A DNA stretch of 64,000 nucleotides from assembly GCF_007625155.1 (NCBI RefSeq), contig NZ_VMNK01000018.1, positions 62,001 through 126,000 on the forward strand, written 5' to 3'. The stretch's first letter is position 1. Every line of letters begins with the position of its first letter. The stretch comes from Denitromonas halophila. Its GTDB lineage: Bacteria; Pseudomonadota; Gammaproteobacteria; Burkholderiales; Rhodocyclaceae. A model generated the notes under the pieces. It searched no databases and was not told the origin of the DNA. It worked only from the letters and a program-made list of their open reading frames with translations. The translations under genes were made by a program, and so were the position numbers. This document shows positions 48,347 through 57,418 of this stretch, piece after piece.

Positions 48347-49516
48347 ATGACCGCCCCGACTCTGTCCCTCGCCGACCGCATGACCGACATCCGCCCCTTC
48401 CATGTGATGGAGCTGCTGCGCCGCGCCCGCGAACTCGAAGCTCAGGGCCGCGACATCATCCACATGGAGATCGGCGAGCCGGACTTCCCCAGCCCGCCGC
48501 CGGTGGTCGAAGCCGCCACCCGCTTTCTGGCGCGTGGCGATGTGCATTACACGCCGGCGCTGGGCATCGCCCCGCTGCGCGAAGCGATCGCACGTTTCTA
48601 CCAGGACCGTTTCGGTGCCGATGTCGCCCCAGAGCGCATCGTCGTCACCCCCGGCGCCTCGGGCGCGCTCATGCTCGCCCTGGCCGCGACAACCAACCCG
48701 GGCGACAGCTGGCTGCTGCCCGACCCCACCTATCCGTCTAACCGCCATCTGGTGCGCGCTTTCGAGGGCGTCGCCCGCGCGGTGCCGGTCAATGCCGACA
48801 GCGCTTACCAACCCACGGTCGCCGCGGTCGAAACCGCCTGGCAGCCCAACACCCGCGGGCTGATTGTTGCCTCGCCCGCCAACCCGACCGGCACCCTGCT
48901 CACCCAGCCCGAGATCGGCGCCCTGCGCCAGTCCGTGCGAGCGCGGGGCGGCCAGCTGATCGTCGACGAAATCTATCAGGGGCTCACCTACGGTGTGGAT
49001 TCGAGTACCGCGCTAAAGACCATGGACGACGTGTTCGTGGTCAACAGCTTCAGCAAGTATTTCGGGATGACCGGCTGGCGACTCGGCTGGCTGGTCGCGC
49101 CCGAGGGCTATGCGCGCGAGATCGAACGCCTCGCCCAGCACTTCTTCATCTCCGCCTCAACCATCGCCCAGCAAGCCGCGCTGGCCGCGTTCAGCCCGGC
49201 CTGTCTCGACATCCTCGAATCACGCCGCCAGGCCTTCGCCGAACGGCGCAACACCCTGCTGCCGGCACTGCGCGATCTCGGCTTCAAGGTCGCGTCCGAG
49301 CCGCAGGGGGCCTTCTATATCTACAGCGATGTCAGCGCGCTCACCGACGATAGCGAAACCCTCGCCCGCCGGCTGATCGAAGAGGCCGGCGTGGCCGCCA
49401 CGCCGGGCATCGACTTTGGCGACAACCGCCCACGCCAGCATCTGCGCTTCGCCTACACCACCAGCCAGTCCCGACTGGCCGAAGCCGCCGAGCGGATCCG
49501 CCGCGTACTGGCGTAA
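48347..49516 (+). CDS. Pyridoxal-phosphate aminotransferase, class I/II
   Basis: Fold-type I PLP enzyme of 389 residues, cytoplasmic. It has MEIGEPDFPSPPPVVEAA near the start, VTPGASGALMLALA, SPANPTGTLL, VDEIYQGLTYG and the PLP lysine K237 in SFSKYFGMTGWRLGW. The closest patterns are the aspartate/N-succinyldiaminopimelate-like aminotransferases of Betaproteobacteria; the amino-acid specificity cannot be decided. The ATG at 48347 fits the family start (MTAPTLSLADRM); a frame open from 48140 overlaps pckG and its terminator and is not used. An intrinsic terminator follows the stop immediately. Confidence 0.9.
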   Translation: MTAPTLSLADRMTDIRPFHVMELLRRARELEAQGRDIIHMEIGEPDFPSPPPVVEAATRFLARGDVHYTPALGIAPLREAIARFYQDRFGADVAPERIVVTPGASGALMLALAATTNPGDSWLLPDPTYPSNRHLVRAFEGVARAVPVNADSAYQPTVAAVETAWQPNTRGLIVASPANPTGTLLTQPEIGALRQSVRARGGQLIVDEIYQGLTYGVDSSTALKTMDDVFVVNSFSKYFGMTGWRLGWLVAPEGYAREIERLAQHFFISASTIAQQAALAAFSPACLDILESRRQAFAERRNTLLPALRDLGFKVASEPQGAFYIYSDVSALTDDSETLARRLIEEAGVAATPGIDFGDNRPRQHLRFAYTTSQSRLAEAAERIRRVLA

Positions 49517-49544
49517 AAAAGGACGGCGCAACAGCCGTCCTTTT
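49517..49544. terminator. Bidirectional intrinsic terminator
   Basis: AAAAGGACGGC (49517-49527) and GCCGTCCTTTT (49534-49544) form a perfect 11-bp stem around GCAACA. A-runs and T-runs on either side let it work for both the aminotransferase gene and the convergent lytic transglycosylase gene. Confidence 0.92.
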
Positions 49545-49560
49545 CTTGAAGCCTTGATAC

Positions 49561-50292
49561 TCAGGCGTCGGACTTCGCCGCCACCTCAGCAAGGCGTGCC
49601 TGCATCGACAACACCTTCTTGGCGTATCGCGCGTTCTCGTCGCGCAGCGCGCCACCGTAGTACTGCAAGGCGGACTGCAGCGAGCCGTAGCGGCGCAGCC
49701 CTTCCTGGATCACCAGTGCCCCGACCCGCACATTGGTCACGGGGTCAAACAAAGACTCGGGCGTCGCGTCCGGGCCGATCTTGTCCTGATGGAAACGCGG
49801 AATCACCTGCATCAGGCCTTGCGCCCCCACGGTGCTTTCGGCCATCGGGTTGAAGCTCGACTCGATCGCCATCACCGCCACGATCAGCAGCGGATCCAGG
49901 CCCAGCTCTTCGGCCGACTGCTCGGCACGGACCAAGGGGCGCAGCAAGGCCGTTTGCGACACCCGGTAACGACGTGCCACGTAGCTACGCACGCGCTCCA
50001 GCTCGGGGGACAACTCGGCATCGGCCGTGGCCACGACTGGCGGCGCCTGCAACAGGGCTTCGGGTTCATCAGCAAGCTCGACCATGGGGCGCGGGGGCAT
50101 CACGGCTTCAGCATGGGCTTGCGCCAGACTGACGATCGGCAAGCCGCGGGCGGCTGACTGAGGTTCGATGACAGAGGCCACCAGAGCCGCTGCCGACAGG
50201 AGACCCAGGGCGATCAGACTGCCGTGGGCAAAATGCTTCAGAAATGCACCGCTATGAAAAATGGCGCGCTTCATGACCGTTGCGTTCTTCAT
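49561..50292 (-). CDS. Lytic transglycosylase (SLT domain)
   Basis: Periplasmic peptidoglycan-cleaving enzyme of 243 residues. An N-terminal signal/anchor (about 18-38, GSLIALGLLSAAALVASVI) is followed by a linker and a Slt-type domain at about 110-235. The catalytic Glu is in VMAIESSFNPMAES near 145, then GAQGLMQVIPRF, DPVTNVRVGALVI and ALQYYGG as in this family. I use the ATG at 50292, seven bases after GGAGG; the frame is open to 50403 but that part forms the structured leader. Its role in wall growth or in assembling envelope machines is not specified. Confidence 0.92.
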   Translation of the reverse strand: MKNATVMKRAIFHSGAFLKHFAHGSLIALGLLSAAALVASVIEPQSAARGLPIVSLAQAHAEAVMPPRPMVELADEPEALLQAPPVVATADAELSPELERVRSYVARRYRVSQTALLRPLVRAEQSAEELGLDPLLIVAVMAIESSFNPMAESTVGAQGLMQVIPRFHQDKIGPDATPESLFDPVTNVRVGALVIQEGLRRYGSLQSALQYYGGALRDENARYAKKVLSMQARLAEVAAKSDA

Positions 50293-50361
50293 GGTGGTCC
50301 TCCAAGAGGCCCGCCTCTGCTCACCCGTGCCGTCGTCATGAGAATAACGTCGGCACAGCGT

Positions 50362-50460
50362 GGATTCAGGCCGTCCGGATGGCTTGTCAGCCGGCCGGAG
50401 CAACGAATCCTCGGAGAGTCGGGTCGCCAGTGGTGTCCCGCGTGACCGGTAAGATCACGC
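50362..50460 (-). promoter_or_regulatory. Structured leader candidate upstream of the lytic transglycosylase
   Basis: Read on the minus strand, GCGTGA (50455-50460) pairs with TCACGC (50440-50445). Downstream, GGATTC (from 50405-50410) pairs with GAATCC (from 50362-50367), enclosing CCGG/CCGG and the hairpin GGCT-gaca-AGCC. It sits 70-170 bases before the start codon, so it would be in the 5' untranslated RNA if the promoter is in the A+T-rich part at 50520-50600. I do not recognise it as a known riboswitch class. Confidence 0.35.
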
Positions 50461-50640
50461 ACTCACTCGATTTGACGATCCCACCAGGTCGGGGAGCGAT
50501 CGCCACGCATATGCTGCAACGCAGCACGAATCGCACTCTATTGATTCATATGGATTTTGTCAATTTTGAACTGCTAAAAACGGTGGCAAAAATACCACAA
50601 ATATGGCGGCGCGCCAGCAGCGGCGCGGCTTCGGGCGGCG

Positions 50641-50666
50641 AAAAAAAACGGAGCCGAGGCTCCGTC
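50641..50666 (-). terminator. Intrinsic terminator of the BON-LysM gene
   Basis: ACGGAGCC and GGCTCCGT (50648-50665) form the stem; on the minus strand it is followed by eight T (50641-50648 complement). It lies about 35 bases after the stop of the BON-LysM gene. Confidence 0.9.
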
Positions 50667-50700
50667 TTTTCACCATGCACATAGCAGGGTTTTTTGTCGC

Positions 50701-51204
50701 TCAGCCTTGCGCCGGAATCCGCAGCATCTGACCCGGATAAATCTTGTCCGGATGCGACAGCATCGGTTTGTTGGCCTCAAAAATGACCATGTATTTGTTG
50801 GCGCTGCCGTAGTAGGTCTTGGCAATCGCCGACAAGGTGTCGCCACGCGCCACGGTGTGGAACTTGGCCTCCGGCTCCGGGTTGGTCACCACGATGGTGT
50901 CCTGCACCTCGCCCACACCGGCCACGTTGCCGGCAGCGAGCAGCACTTTCTCGCGCGTGGCCTGGTCGGGCGTCGTCCCACCGACCGACACCACGCCGGC
51001 CGCGCCGTCGAAGGCCACCGTCAGCCCTTCGATGGGCAGATTCAGCGTACGCACATAGTTGGCGATCGCCTCGGCCGCTTTGGCATTGGCCGCAGCCACT
51101 TTGTCGGCGGACGGATCCTTGGCGGCAGCCTCTTGGGCGGCCTTCGCCTCACCCGTGCCAAACAGCTTCTCGCCCGCTTCCTTGATGAAGTTGAACAGTC
51201 CCAT
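50701..51204 (-). CDS. kbp: BON-LysM protein (Kbp/YgaU-like)
   Basis: A 167-residue protein with no signal peptide: an amphipathic start (MGLFNFIKEAGEKLFG), an Ala-rich helix, a BON domain (about 45-108, LNLPIEGLTVAFDGAAGVVSVGG ... AGVGEVQDTIVV) and a C-terminal LysM domain (about 114-165, FHTVARGDTLSAIAKTYYGSANKYMVIFEANKP, YPGQMLRIP). This is the layout of E. coli Kbp/YgaU, a K+-binding protein. It has a clear terminator. Function in this organism is by analogy. Confidence 0.9.
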   Translation of the reverse strand: MGLFNFIKEAGEKLFGTGEAKAAQEAAAKDPSADKVAAANAKAAEAIANYVRTLNLPIEGLTVAFDGAAGVVSVGGTTPDQATREKVLLAAGNVAGVGEVQDTIVVTNPEPEAKFHTVARGDTLSAIAKTYYGSANKYMVIFEANKPMLSHPDKIYPGQMLRIPAQG

Positions 51205-51308
51205 AACACCTCCTGCAGTTGGTCAATCGATTCCGGCCATTGCCCGGCTCAGGCCACTTTATACGGCACCCACATGACCCGTGCACGCCGGGACAACAAA
51301 CGTAACAC

Positions 51309-51851
51309 TCAGCGCAGCAGCGGAATGACCACGCGCGACCAGTCGAAACACGGGCCCGGATCGGTCTTGCGACCTGGCGCGATGTCGCTGTGGCCAAGCA
51401 CGTCTTCAATCGGGTGCTGGCGGGCAAGGTCGTCGATCAGCGCGTTGAGTTGCGCGTACTGCGCCTCACTGAACGGCTGGGTATCCGAGCCTTCGAGTTC
51501 GACGCCGATCGAAAAGTCGTTGCAGCGTTCGCAGTCGCGCCAGACGCTGACGCCCGCATGCCAGGCCCGCGCATGCGTCGGCACGCACTGAATCAGCTCA
51601 CCGTCACGGCGAATGAAAAAGTGCGCAGACACCCGCAGATGCGCAATATCCGCAAAGTAGGGATGCGCCGCCGGGTCCAGCCGGTTGCCAAACAGCGCGA
51701 CCACGCCGTCGCCGCCGAACTGTTCCGGCGGCAGGCTGATCGCATGCACCACCAGCAACCGCGCCGTCTGGCCGGCCGGGCGATGATCAAAATTGGGTGA
51801 GGCGATCCAGCGCGCGCCATCGAGCCAGCCCGCGGCGTCGAGCCGTCGCAT
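51309..51851 (-). CDS. ampD: 1,6-anhydro-N-acetylmuramyl-L-alanine amidase
   Basis: Cytoplasmic zinc amidase that removes the stem peptide from anhydro-muropeptides during cell-wall recycling and so sets AmpR/AmpC inducer levels in species that have them. The 180-residue protein has the N-acetylmuramoyl-L-alanine amidase 2 fold: VVHAISLPPEQFGG near the start (Zn His), HFFIRRDGELIQCVP, RAWHAGVS (His) and HSDIAPGRKTDPGPCFDW (Zn His and conserved Lys/Asp). I prefer the ATG at 51851, with AAGGA six bases before; a TTG at 51857 is also possible. It lies directly behind pilR. Confidence 0.94.
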   Translation of the reverse strand: MRRLDAAGWLDGARWIASPNFDHRPAGQTARLLVVHAISLPPEQFGGDGVVALFGNRLDPAAHPYFADIAHLRVSAHFFIRRDGELIQCVPTHARAWHAGVSVWRDCERCNDFSIGVELEGSDTQPFSEAQYAQLNALIDDLARQHPIEDVLGHSDIAPGRKTDPGPCFDWSRVVIPLLR

Positions 51852-51853
51852 GC

Positions 51854-53233
51854 TCAATCCTTCATGCCCAGCCGCTCCATGCGATAGCGCAAAGAGCGGA
51901 AGGTCACTTTCAGCAAGCGCGCCGCGGCGGTGCGATTGCCCTCGGTTTCGGCCAGCGCTTCGACAATGGCCTGGCGTTCGGCGGTGTCGAGGTAATCCTG
52001 CAAGCCGGTGCGCATGGCGTCGCCATGGCCGTTGCCGGCCGTGGGCTCGTTGCCGATCAGCGGCTCCAGCGCCAGATCCTCAACATGAATGATGTCGCCG
52101 GATGACAGCGCCAACGCCCGCTCCAGGATGTTTTCCAACTCCCGCACATTGCCGGGGAAGCTATAGGCCCGCAGCGCCTCGACGGCTTGCGTCGACAAGC
52201 GCGGCAAGGGCATGCCGGCCTCTTCGGCCAGACGGGCAAGCAAGGCCTCGGCCAGCGAGCCGATGTCTTCGCGCCGCTCGCGCAGCGCCGGCATCTTGAG
52301 TTCGATGACATTCAGCCGGTAAAACAAATCCTGCCGGAAACGGTTTTCTTCGACCAGTACGCGCAGGTTCTGGTGCGTGGCGCTGACGATGCGCACATCC
52401 ACCGGTTGCTCGATGGTGTCACCAATCCGGCGAACGCGCTTCTCCTGGATCACGCGCAGCAGCTTGACCTGCATCGACAGCGGCAGATCGGCGACCTCAT
52501 CCAGAAACAAGGTGCCGCCATTGGCCGCCTGGAAGAAGCCATCGCGGTCACTGTCGGCGCCGGTAAACGCGCCTTTGCGATAGCCGAAGAACTCGCTCTC
52601 CATCAGGTTTTCGGGGATCGCGCCGCAGTTGACCCCCACAAACGCCCCCGCCACCCGCGGCCCCAGGCCATGAATGGCGCGCGCCGCGCGCTCCTTGCCG
52701 CTGCCGGATTCGCCCGACACATACACCGGCGCCTGGCTGCGGGCGAGCTTTTCAATCAGCTGACGCGCCTGCTCCATGGCCTGCGACTCGCCGATCAGAA
52801 AGGCGCTGGCGTCCTTGCGGGTTTCTTCGTTGGCCGCGTCGGGCAGGCGGAACACTGACTTGATCAGCGCGCGCAACTGCTCGAGCGACACCGGTTTGGC
52901 CAGGTAGTCGAAGGCGCCGGCCTTGAGCGCGATGACCGCGTTTTCCATGCTGCCATAGGCGGTGATGACGGCCACCGGCAGGTCGGCACAGTGCTCGTTG
53001 ATGTAGCGCACCAGCTCCAGCCCCTCACCGTCGGGCAGGCGCATGTCGGTCAGGCACAGGCGGTATTTGTTCTTGGCAAGCAGCTCGCGCGCCTCGGCCA
53101 CCGAGCCGGCCGAGTGGGAACCCAGGCCCATGCGGATGAGCGTCATCTCCAACAGTTCGCGGATGTCTTCCTCATCGTCGACCACCAGTACATCGGGGCC
53201 GGGTGGGCGGTTGCGTCGTTCAGTCTTGCTCAT
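51854..53233 (-). CDS. pilR: Sigma-54-dependent response regulator PilR
   Basis: NtrC-family activator of 459 residues that, with PilS, drives sigma-54 transcription of type IV pilus genes in characterised species. Receiver with D63 (CLTDMRLPDG) and acidic VVDDEED at 17-23; AAA+ domain with Walker A GESGSGKERAARAIH near 173-187, the GAFTGAD loop for sigma-54 contact near 225 and Walker B GGTLFLDEVADLP; C-terminal Fis-type HTH (GNRTAAARLLKVTFRSLRYRMERLGMKD). It overlaps pilS by four bases. The pilin genes themselves are not in the window. Confidence 0.94.
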   Translation of the reverse strand: MSKTERRNRPPGPDVLVVDDEEDIRELLEMTLIRMGLGSHSAGSVAEARELLAKNKYRLCLTDMRLPDGEGLELVRYINEHCADLPVAVITAYGSMENAVIALKAGAFDYLAKPVSLEQLRALIKSVFRLPDAANEETRKDASAFLIGESQAMEQARQLIEKLARSQAPVYVSGESGSGKERAARAIHGLGPRVAGAFVGVNCGAIPENLMESEFFGYRKGAFTGADSDRDGFFQAANGGTLFLDEVADLPLSMQVKLLRVIQEKRVRRIGDTIEQPVDVRIVSATHQNLRVLVEENRFRQDLFYRLNVIELKMPALRERREDIGSLAEALLARLAEEAGMPLPRLSTQAVEALRAYSFPGNVRELENILERALALSSGDIIHVEDLALEPLIGNEPTAGNGHGDAMRTGLQDYLDTAERQAIVEALAETEGNRTAAARLLKVTFRSLRYRMERLGMKD

Positions 53234-54783
53234 GGCTGGCTCATTCCGGTGAGGCAGAAGTGCGCGCCGGCCGCGCTATCGCGCAGGGACAGCGTGGCCC
53301 GGTTGGCATCCGCCAGTTCGCGCGCGATATACAGCCCCAGGCCGGTTCCCTTGGCATGCGTGGTAAAGAAAGGCTCAAACAGGTGCACCCGATGTTCGGC
53401 GCTGATGCCAGGCCCGTCGTCTTCAATATTCAAACGTGTGCGGCCCCCGTCGCTGTCGGCAGACACACGGATCGCCCCGGGCGTTGGCGGCGCGTAGCGT
53501 CGGGCGTTGACCAGCAGGTTCCACAGGATCTGGTGCAGGTGCGCCCGATCAAAGGCGAGCGTCAGCGATTCAGGGATATCGACCACCACTTGCGCCTTGT
53601 CGGCCTCGCCGTGCAGGGTGAACTCATCGAGCAGTTCGCCGACGAAGGCATGCAAAGGCAAGGCCTCCTGCAAGGCACGATCACGACGCCCCAGCGAGAG
53701 CACGTCGCGCACCAGTTGCTCAATGCGCAGCGCGTTGTTGTTGATGATGCGGATCAGCTTCGCCTGACTTTCGGCGCGCTTCTCCTCGCCCAGCAACTCG
53801 GCCGCTTGCGTGACGGCGGTGAGCGGATTTCGAATTTCGTGCGCAATGCTGGCGGTCAGCCGCCCCAGCGCGGCGAGCTTGATCTGCTGCGCCTGGGCCT
53901 GGATTTCATCGAGATCCTGTAAATAGATGACGGTGTGGCCGGCGTCGCCCTCGGCGCGCACGATGCGGCAGCGCAGCGGCTTGCCGCCCTCGGGAATGCA
54001 TTGATGCCCCTCGCTGGTCGCAGCCGGGTCCGCCAGCGCGCCGGTCAGCGCCGGAAAGAGATCGCTCATTACCTCGCCGATCGGCAAGGGCGTGCCGAGC
54101 AAGGCGGCGGCCTGCGGATTGGCCTGACGGATGCGCAGATTGGCGTCGAGCACGATGGCGCCGTCGTGCATGTCCTCGATGATGCGCTCGTTGATGGCCT
54201 GCTGACGGGCCAGATCCGCGCCGCGCGTGCGCGCCAGCAGCTCATTGGTCAGCGCACGCGTTGCCAGCAGGCGTGCCGTCAGCGCCACGCCGAAGAAGCC
54301 GATGCACACCATGCCGACCACAAAAAAGTCGTTGGCCTCGCCGCGATTGAGGAAGCGCACGCTGTTCTCGGCCAGCACGGCCACCGTCGCCGACGCCGCG
54401 TAAAACAACACCCAACGCCCGTAGCCGACCAGGCCGCCACCGGCCAGCAACACCGTGAGCAACATCGGCAGGCCGCCGCGCGTGCCGCCGCTGACCGCCA
54501 TCATCATCGTCAAGGCGGCGATATCCAGCAGCATCTGCAGGGTCACCACCCGATTGAAGCCGAGCCGCTGCACCGCGTCGGGGAAGCCCAGCGCCAGCAC
54601 ACCAAACAGGTAGAAAGCGGCGAAGGCCAGGAACAGTCCGGGCGCTTCTTCGCCCAGGCCAATGCTCTTGCCGAAGAACAGGAAGATCGCCGCCATGGTC
54701 AGGCGGAACAGATTCAGGTAGCGCAGGGAGCGCCGGCGCGCCAGATCGGCGGAGATATCCTCAAAGCTCTCCGTGGTGGCCAT
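53230..54783 (-). CDS. pilS: Sensor histidine kinase PilS
   Basis: Membrane kinase partner of PilR, 517 residues. Several hydrophobic segments fill residues 24-190, matching the six-helix membrane domain of PilS, followed by a PAS domain at about 205-295 (IIEDMHDGAIVLDANLRIRQANPQAAALLG). HisKA has its His near 315 (ASIAHEIRNPLTAV), and the ATPase domain has NLLVNARRYA, IEDDGPGIS and GTGLGLYIAREL. Four-base overlap with pilR gives coupled expression. In P. aeruginosa PilS senses pilin in the membrane. Confidence 0.93.
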   Translation of the reverse strand: MATTESFEDISADLARRRSLRYLNLFRLTMAAIFLFFGKSIGLGEEAPGLFLAFAAFYLFGVLALGFPDAVQRLGFNRVVTLQMLLDIAALTMMMAVSGGTRGGLPMLLTVLLAGGGLVGYGRWVLFYAASATVAVLAENSVRFLNRGEANDFFVVGMVCIGFFGVALTARLLATRALTNELLARTRGADLARQQAINERIIEDMHDGAIVLDANLRIRQANPQAAALLGTPLPIGEVMSDLFPALTGALADPAATSEGHQCIPEGGKPLRCRIVRAEGDAGHTVIYLQDLDEIQAQAQQIKLAALGRLTASIAHEIRNPLTAVTQAAELLGEEKRAESQAKLIRIINNNALRIEQLVRDVLSLGRRDRALQEALPLHAFVGELLDEFTLHGEADKAQVVVDIPESLTLAFDRAHLHQILWNLLVNARRYAPPTPGAIRVSADSDGGRTRLNIEDDGPGISAEHRVHLFEPFFTTHAKGTGLGLYIARELADANRATLSLRDSAAGAHFCLTGMSQP

Positions 54784-54786
54784 GTC

Positions 54787-55044
54787 TCAGCTTTCGTCGC
54801 GGCCGCGCGCGTGCGCTTCGCAGCAAAAGAACTCACCGCCGACGCGCACGCCTTCGCTCTCGGGCACATGCACACCGCAGCGCTGGCAGGAGAGCATCCG
54901 GGTCGAGGCCTGCGTCTGGCCCGCGCGATTGCGCGAGGCACCCGACCGCGGGCCGGCACCCGGCGGATGCTTGGGTTTGCTCAACATGCGGCGAACCCAG
55001 TAAATGGCAAACAGGACGAGGAGAAAAACGAGGAGTTTCGACAC
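54787..55044 (-). CDS. PP0621-family small membrane protein
   Basis: An 85-residue protein with one N-terminal membrane segment (LLVFLLVLFAIYWVRRML) and a C-terminal cysteine motif (MLSCQRCGVHVPESEGV ... FFCCEAHA) that could bind one zinc ion. This layout and the position just upstream of pilS, three bases from the pilS start, are typical of the PP0621 family in Betaproteobacteria and pseudomonads. The function is unknown; the operon suggests some link to the PilS membrane signal. Confidence 0.85.
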   Translation of the reverse strand: MSKLLVFLLVLFAIYWVRRMLSKPKHPPGAGPRSGASRNRAGQTQASTRMLSCQRCGVHVPESEGVRVGGEFFCCEAHARGRDES

Positions 55045-55112
55045 GATCTCGGTGCGCCGCGAAGGAAGCGAAAAAGTTTAGCACGCGAGGCGACGCGCGC
55101 CCCGCGCTTGGA

Positions 55113-56270
55113 TCAAAGCGCGACCAGGCGCTCGCAGGCCGCGTCCAGCGTGTCGTCATGCTTGGCGAAGCAGAAGCGCACCACGCCCTCATCCTCGGCG
55201 GCGGCGGAAAAGGCCGACACCGGAATCGCCGCCACTTTCTTGTCGCGAGTCAGCCATTCGACGAAGGCCGTGTCCGACTCGTCGCGAATCGCGCGGTAGC
55301 GCGCCAGCTGAAAGTAGGTGCCCGAGCACGGCAGCAACTCGAAGCGCGAGTCGGCCAGCGCGGCGCGGAAACGGTCGCGCTTGGCCTGGTAGAAGGCGGC
55401 CAGGCCGAGGTGGCGCGAAGCATCGGCCATATAGTCGGCCAGCGCGTACTGCATCGGCGTGTTCACGGTAAACACATTGAACTGGTGCACCTTGCGGAAC
55501 TCGGCCATCAGCGCCGCCGGCGCCACCACATAGCCGATCTTCCAGCCGGTGATGTGATAGGTCTTGCCAAAGCCGGACACAATCACGCTACGCTCGGCCA
55601 GCGCCGGGTGGCGGGCGCAGCTCTCGTGCTGGCGGCCGTCGAAGACGATGTGCTCATACACCTCGTCCGACACGATCACGATGTCGGTGCCACGTACCAG
55701 CTCGGCCAGGCGGCTCATATCCTCGGCCGACCACACACTGCCAGTCGGGTTGTGCGGGCTGTTGATCATGATCATGCGGGTGCGCGGGGTAATGGCGGCC
55801 GCCACCGCCGCCCAGTCGGGCCGGTAGTCGGGCGAGTGCAAGGCCAGGCGCACCACGCGGGCGCCCTGCAACTCGATAGCCGGCGCGTAGGCGTCGTACA
55901 CCGGCTCAAAGACGATCACCTCGTCGCCCGGGTGCACCAGCGCCGTGACGGCGGTGAACAAGCCCTGCGTCGCGCCGGCGACGACCGTCACCTCGGTCTC
56001 GGGGTCGTAGGCCGTGCCGTACAGATTGGCCACCTTGGCCGCGATCGCCTCGCGCAGCACCGTCACCCCGGCCATCGGCGGATACTGGTTGTAGCCTTCA
56101 CGCATCCAGTGCGACACCCGCTCGAACAGCACCGGCTCAGCGTTGAAGTCCGGAAAGCCTTGCGACAGGTTGATCGCACCGGCCTCGGCGGCCATGCGCG
56201 ACATCACGGTAAAAATGGTGGTGCCCACGTTTGGCAGGCGGGACGAAACAGCAACGGCGCAATCGGGCAT
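55113..56270 (-). CDS. Methionine-type aminotransferase (YbdL-like)
   Basis: PLP-dependent aminotransferase of 385 residues. Segments INLSQGFPDFNAEP, VVAGATQGLFTAVTALVHPGDEVIVFEPVYDAYAP, NSPHNPTGSVWS, SDEVYEHIVFDG and the PLP lysine K236 in GFGKTYHITGWKIGY match the YbdL/methionine (kynurenine) aminotransferase group. In methionine salvage such enzymes make methionine from its 2-oxo acid. It is divergent from mtnA, 80-90 bases apart, which supports a sulfur-metabolism role, although mtnB, mtnC and mtnD are not visible here. Confidence 0.9.
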   Translation of the reverse strand: MPDCAVAVSSRLPNVGTTIFTVMSRMAAEAGAINLSQGFPDFNAEPVLFERVSHWMREGYNQYPPMAGVTVLREAIAAKVANLYGTAYDPETEVTVVAGATQGLFTAVTALVHPGDEVIVFEPVYDAYAPAIELQGARVVRLALHSPDYRPDWAAVAAAITPRTRMIMINSPHNPTGSVWSAEDMSRLAELVRGTDIVIVSDEVYEHIVFDGRQHESCARHPALAERSVIVSGFGKTYHITGWKIGYVVAPAALMAEFRKVHQFNVFTVNTPMQYALADYMADASRHLGLAAFYQAKRDRFRAALADSRFELLPCSGTYFQLARYRAIRDESDTAFVEWLTRDKKVAAIPVSAFSAAAEDEGVVRFCFAKHDDTLDAACERLVAL

Positions 56271-56359
56271 GACAGTCCAGGCAGCAAAGGCAAAAGCCGA
56301 TTCTCGCAGAGCGCCTCCGGCACGCCAAGCAAAGCCGCGTCAGCGATACAATGGCGGCC

Positions 56360-57418
56360 ATGAGTGTTCCCATCCCCGCCCCCACCCTGAGCCGCGACGG
56401 CGCCCGTGTGCGCATCCTCGATCAGACCGCCCTGCCGCATCACCGCGTCACGCTCGCGCTCGACAGCCTCGATGCCGTCGCCCACGCGATCCGGTCCATG
56501 CAAGTGCGCGGCGCCCCGCTGATCGGCGCCACCGCCGCCTGCGGTGTCGCGCTGGCACTGCAGACGGCCGCCGACGACGCCACGCTGGAACACGCACTCA
56601 CCGAGCTCGGCGCCACCCGCCCGACGGCGGTGAATCTGCACTGGGCGCTCGCGCGCATGGCTCGCGTGCTGCGTCCCCTGCCACCGACCGAACGCCTGGC
56701 CGCCGCCGAACGCGAAGCCGACGCCATCATCACCGAAGACATTGCCACCAACGCGGCCATCGGCCAGCACGGTCTGGCGCTGATCGCCGCCATCGCCCAA
56801 AACCGGCCCGGCCCGGTGCGCGTCATGACCCACTGCAACGCCGGCTGGCTGGCCACGCTCGGCCATGGCACGGCGCTGTCGCCGGTGTATGCCGCGCAGG
56901 CGGCGGGTATCGACATTGAGGTGTGGGTGAGCGAAACCCGCCCGCGCAACCAGGGTCTGCTCACCGCCTGGGAGCTGCGCGAATCCGGCGTCGCCCACCG
57001 TCTGATCGCCGATAACGCCGCCGGCCTGCTGATGATGCGCGGCGAGGTCGACCTGGTCATCACCGGCGCCGACCGCGTCGCCGCCAATGGCGACACCGCC
57101 AACAAGATTGGCACCTATCTCAAGGCGCTGGCAGCGGCCGACAACGGCGTGCCCTTCTATATTGCCGCGCCGGTATCGACCATCGACTTCGCCTGCCCCA
57201 ACGGCGCGGCGATTCCGATCGAAGACCGCGATGGCGACGAAGTGCGTGTACTCCACGGCCGCGACGCCATCGGCGCCACGGCGCAGCTACGCATCGCCCC
57301 GGCAGACACCGCCACCGGCAACCCGGCCTTCGACGTCACGCCGGCCGCGCGCATCACCGGCATCATCACCGAACACGGGGTCATGGTGCCCCACGCACTG
57401 GCCACGCTCGCCCCATGA
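56360..57418 (+). CDS. mtnA: S-methyl-5-thioribose-1-phosphate isomerase
   Basis: Isomerises methylthioribose 1-phosphate to methylthioribulose 1-phosphate, in the cytoplasm. About 352 residues. Family signatures: LDQTALPHHRVTLALDS, SMQVRGAPLIGATAACGVALAL, the catalytic Cys near 158 in MTHCNAGWLAT, and the catalytic Asp near 237 in ITGADRVAANGDTANKIGTY. Start at 56360 or 56351; a TACAAT at 56347-56352 might be a -10 box, which would favour a very short leader, but no -35 is visible. It heads a four-gene operon in which every junction overlaps. Confidence 0.94.
   Translation: MSVPIPAPTLSRDGARVRILDQTALPHHRVTLALDSLDAVAHAIRSMQVRGAPLIGATAACGVALALQTAADDATLEHALTELGATRPTAVNLHWALARMARVLRPLPPTERLAAAEREADAIITEDIATNAAIGQHGLALIAAIAQNRPGPVRVMTHCNAGWLATLGHGTALSPVYAAQAAGIDIEVWVSETRPRNQGLLTAWELRESGVAHRLIADNAAGLLMMRGEVDLVITGADRVAANGDTANKIGTYLKALAAADNGVPFYIAAPVSTIDFACPNGAAIPIEDRDGDEVRVLHGRDAIGATAQLRIAPADTATGNPAFDVTPAARITGIITEHGVMVPHALATLAP

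Noticed and set aside
50362-50460. c-di-GMP (GEMM) or c-di-AMP (ydaO) riboswitch before the lytic transglycosylase
   Set aside because: The leader is structured, but the conserved core sequences of these classes are not visible, so only an unnamed structured leader is reported.
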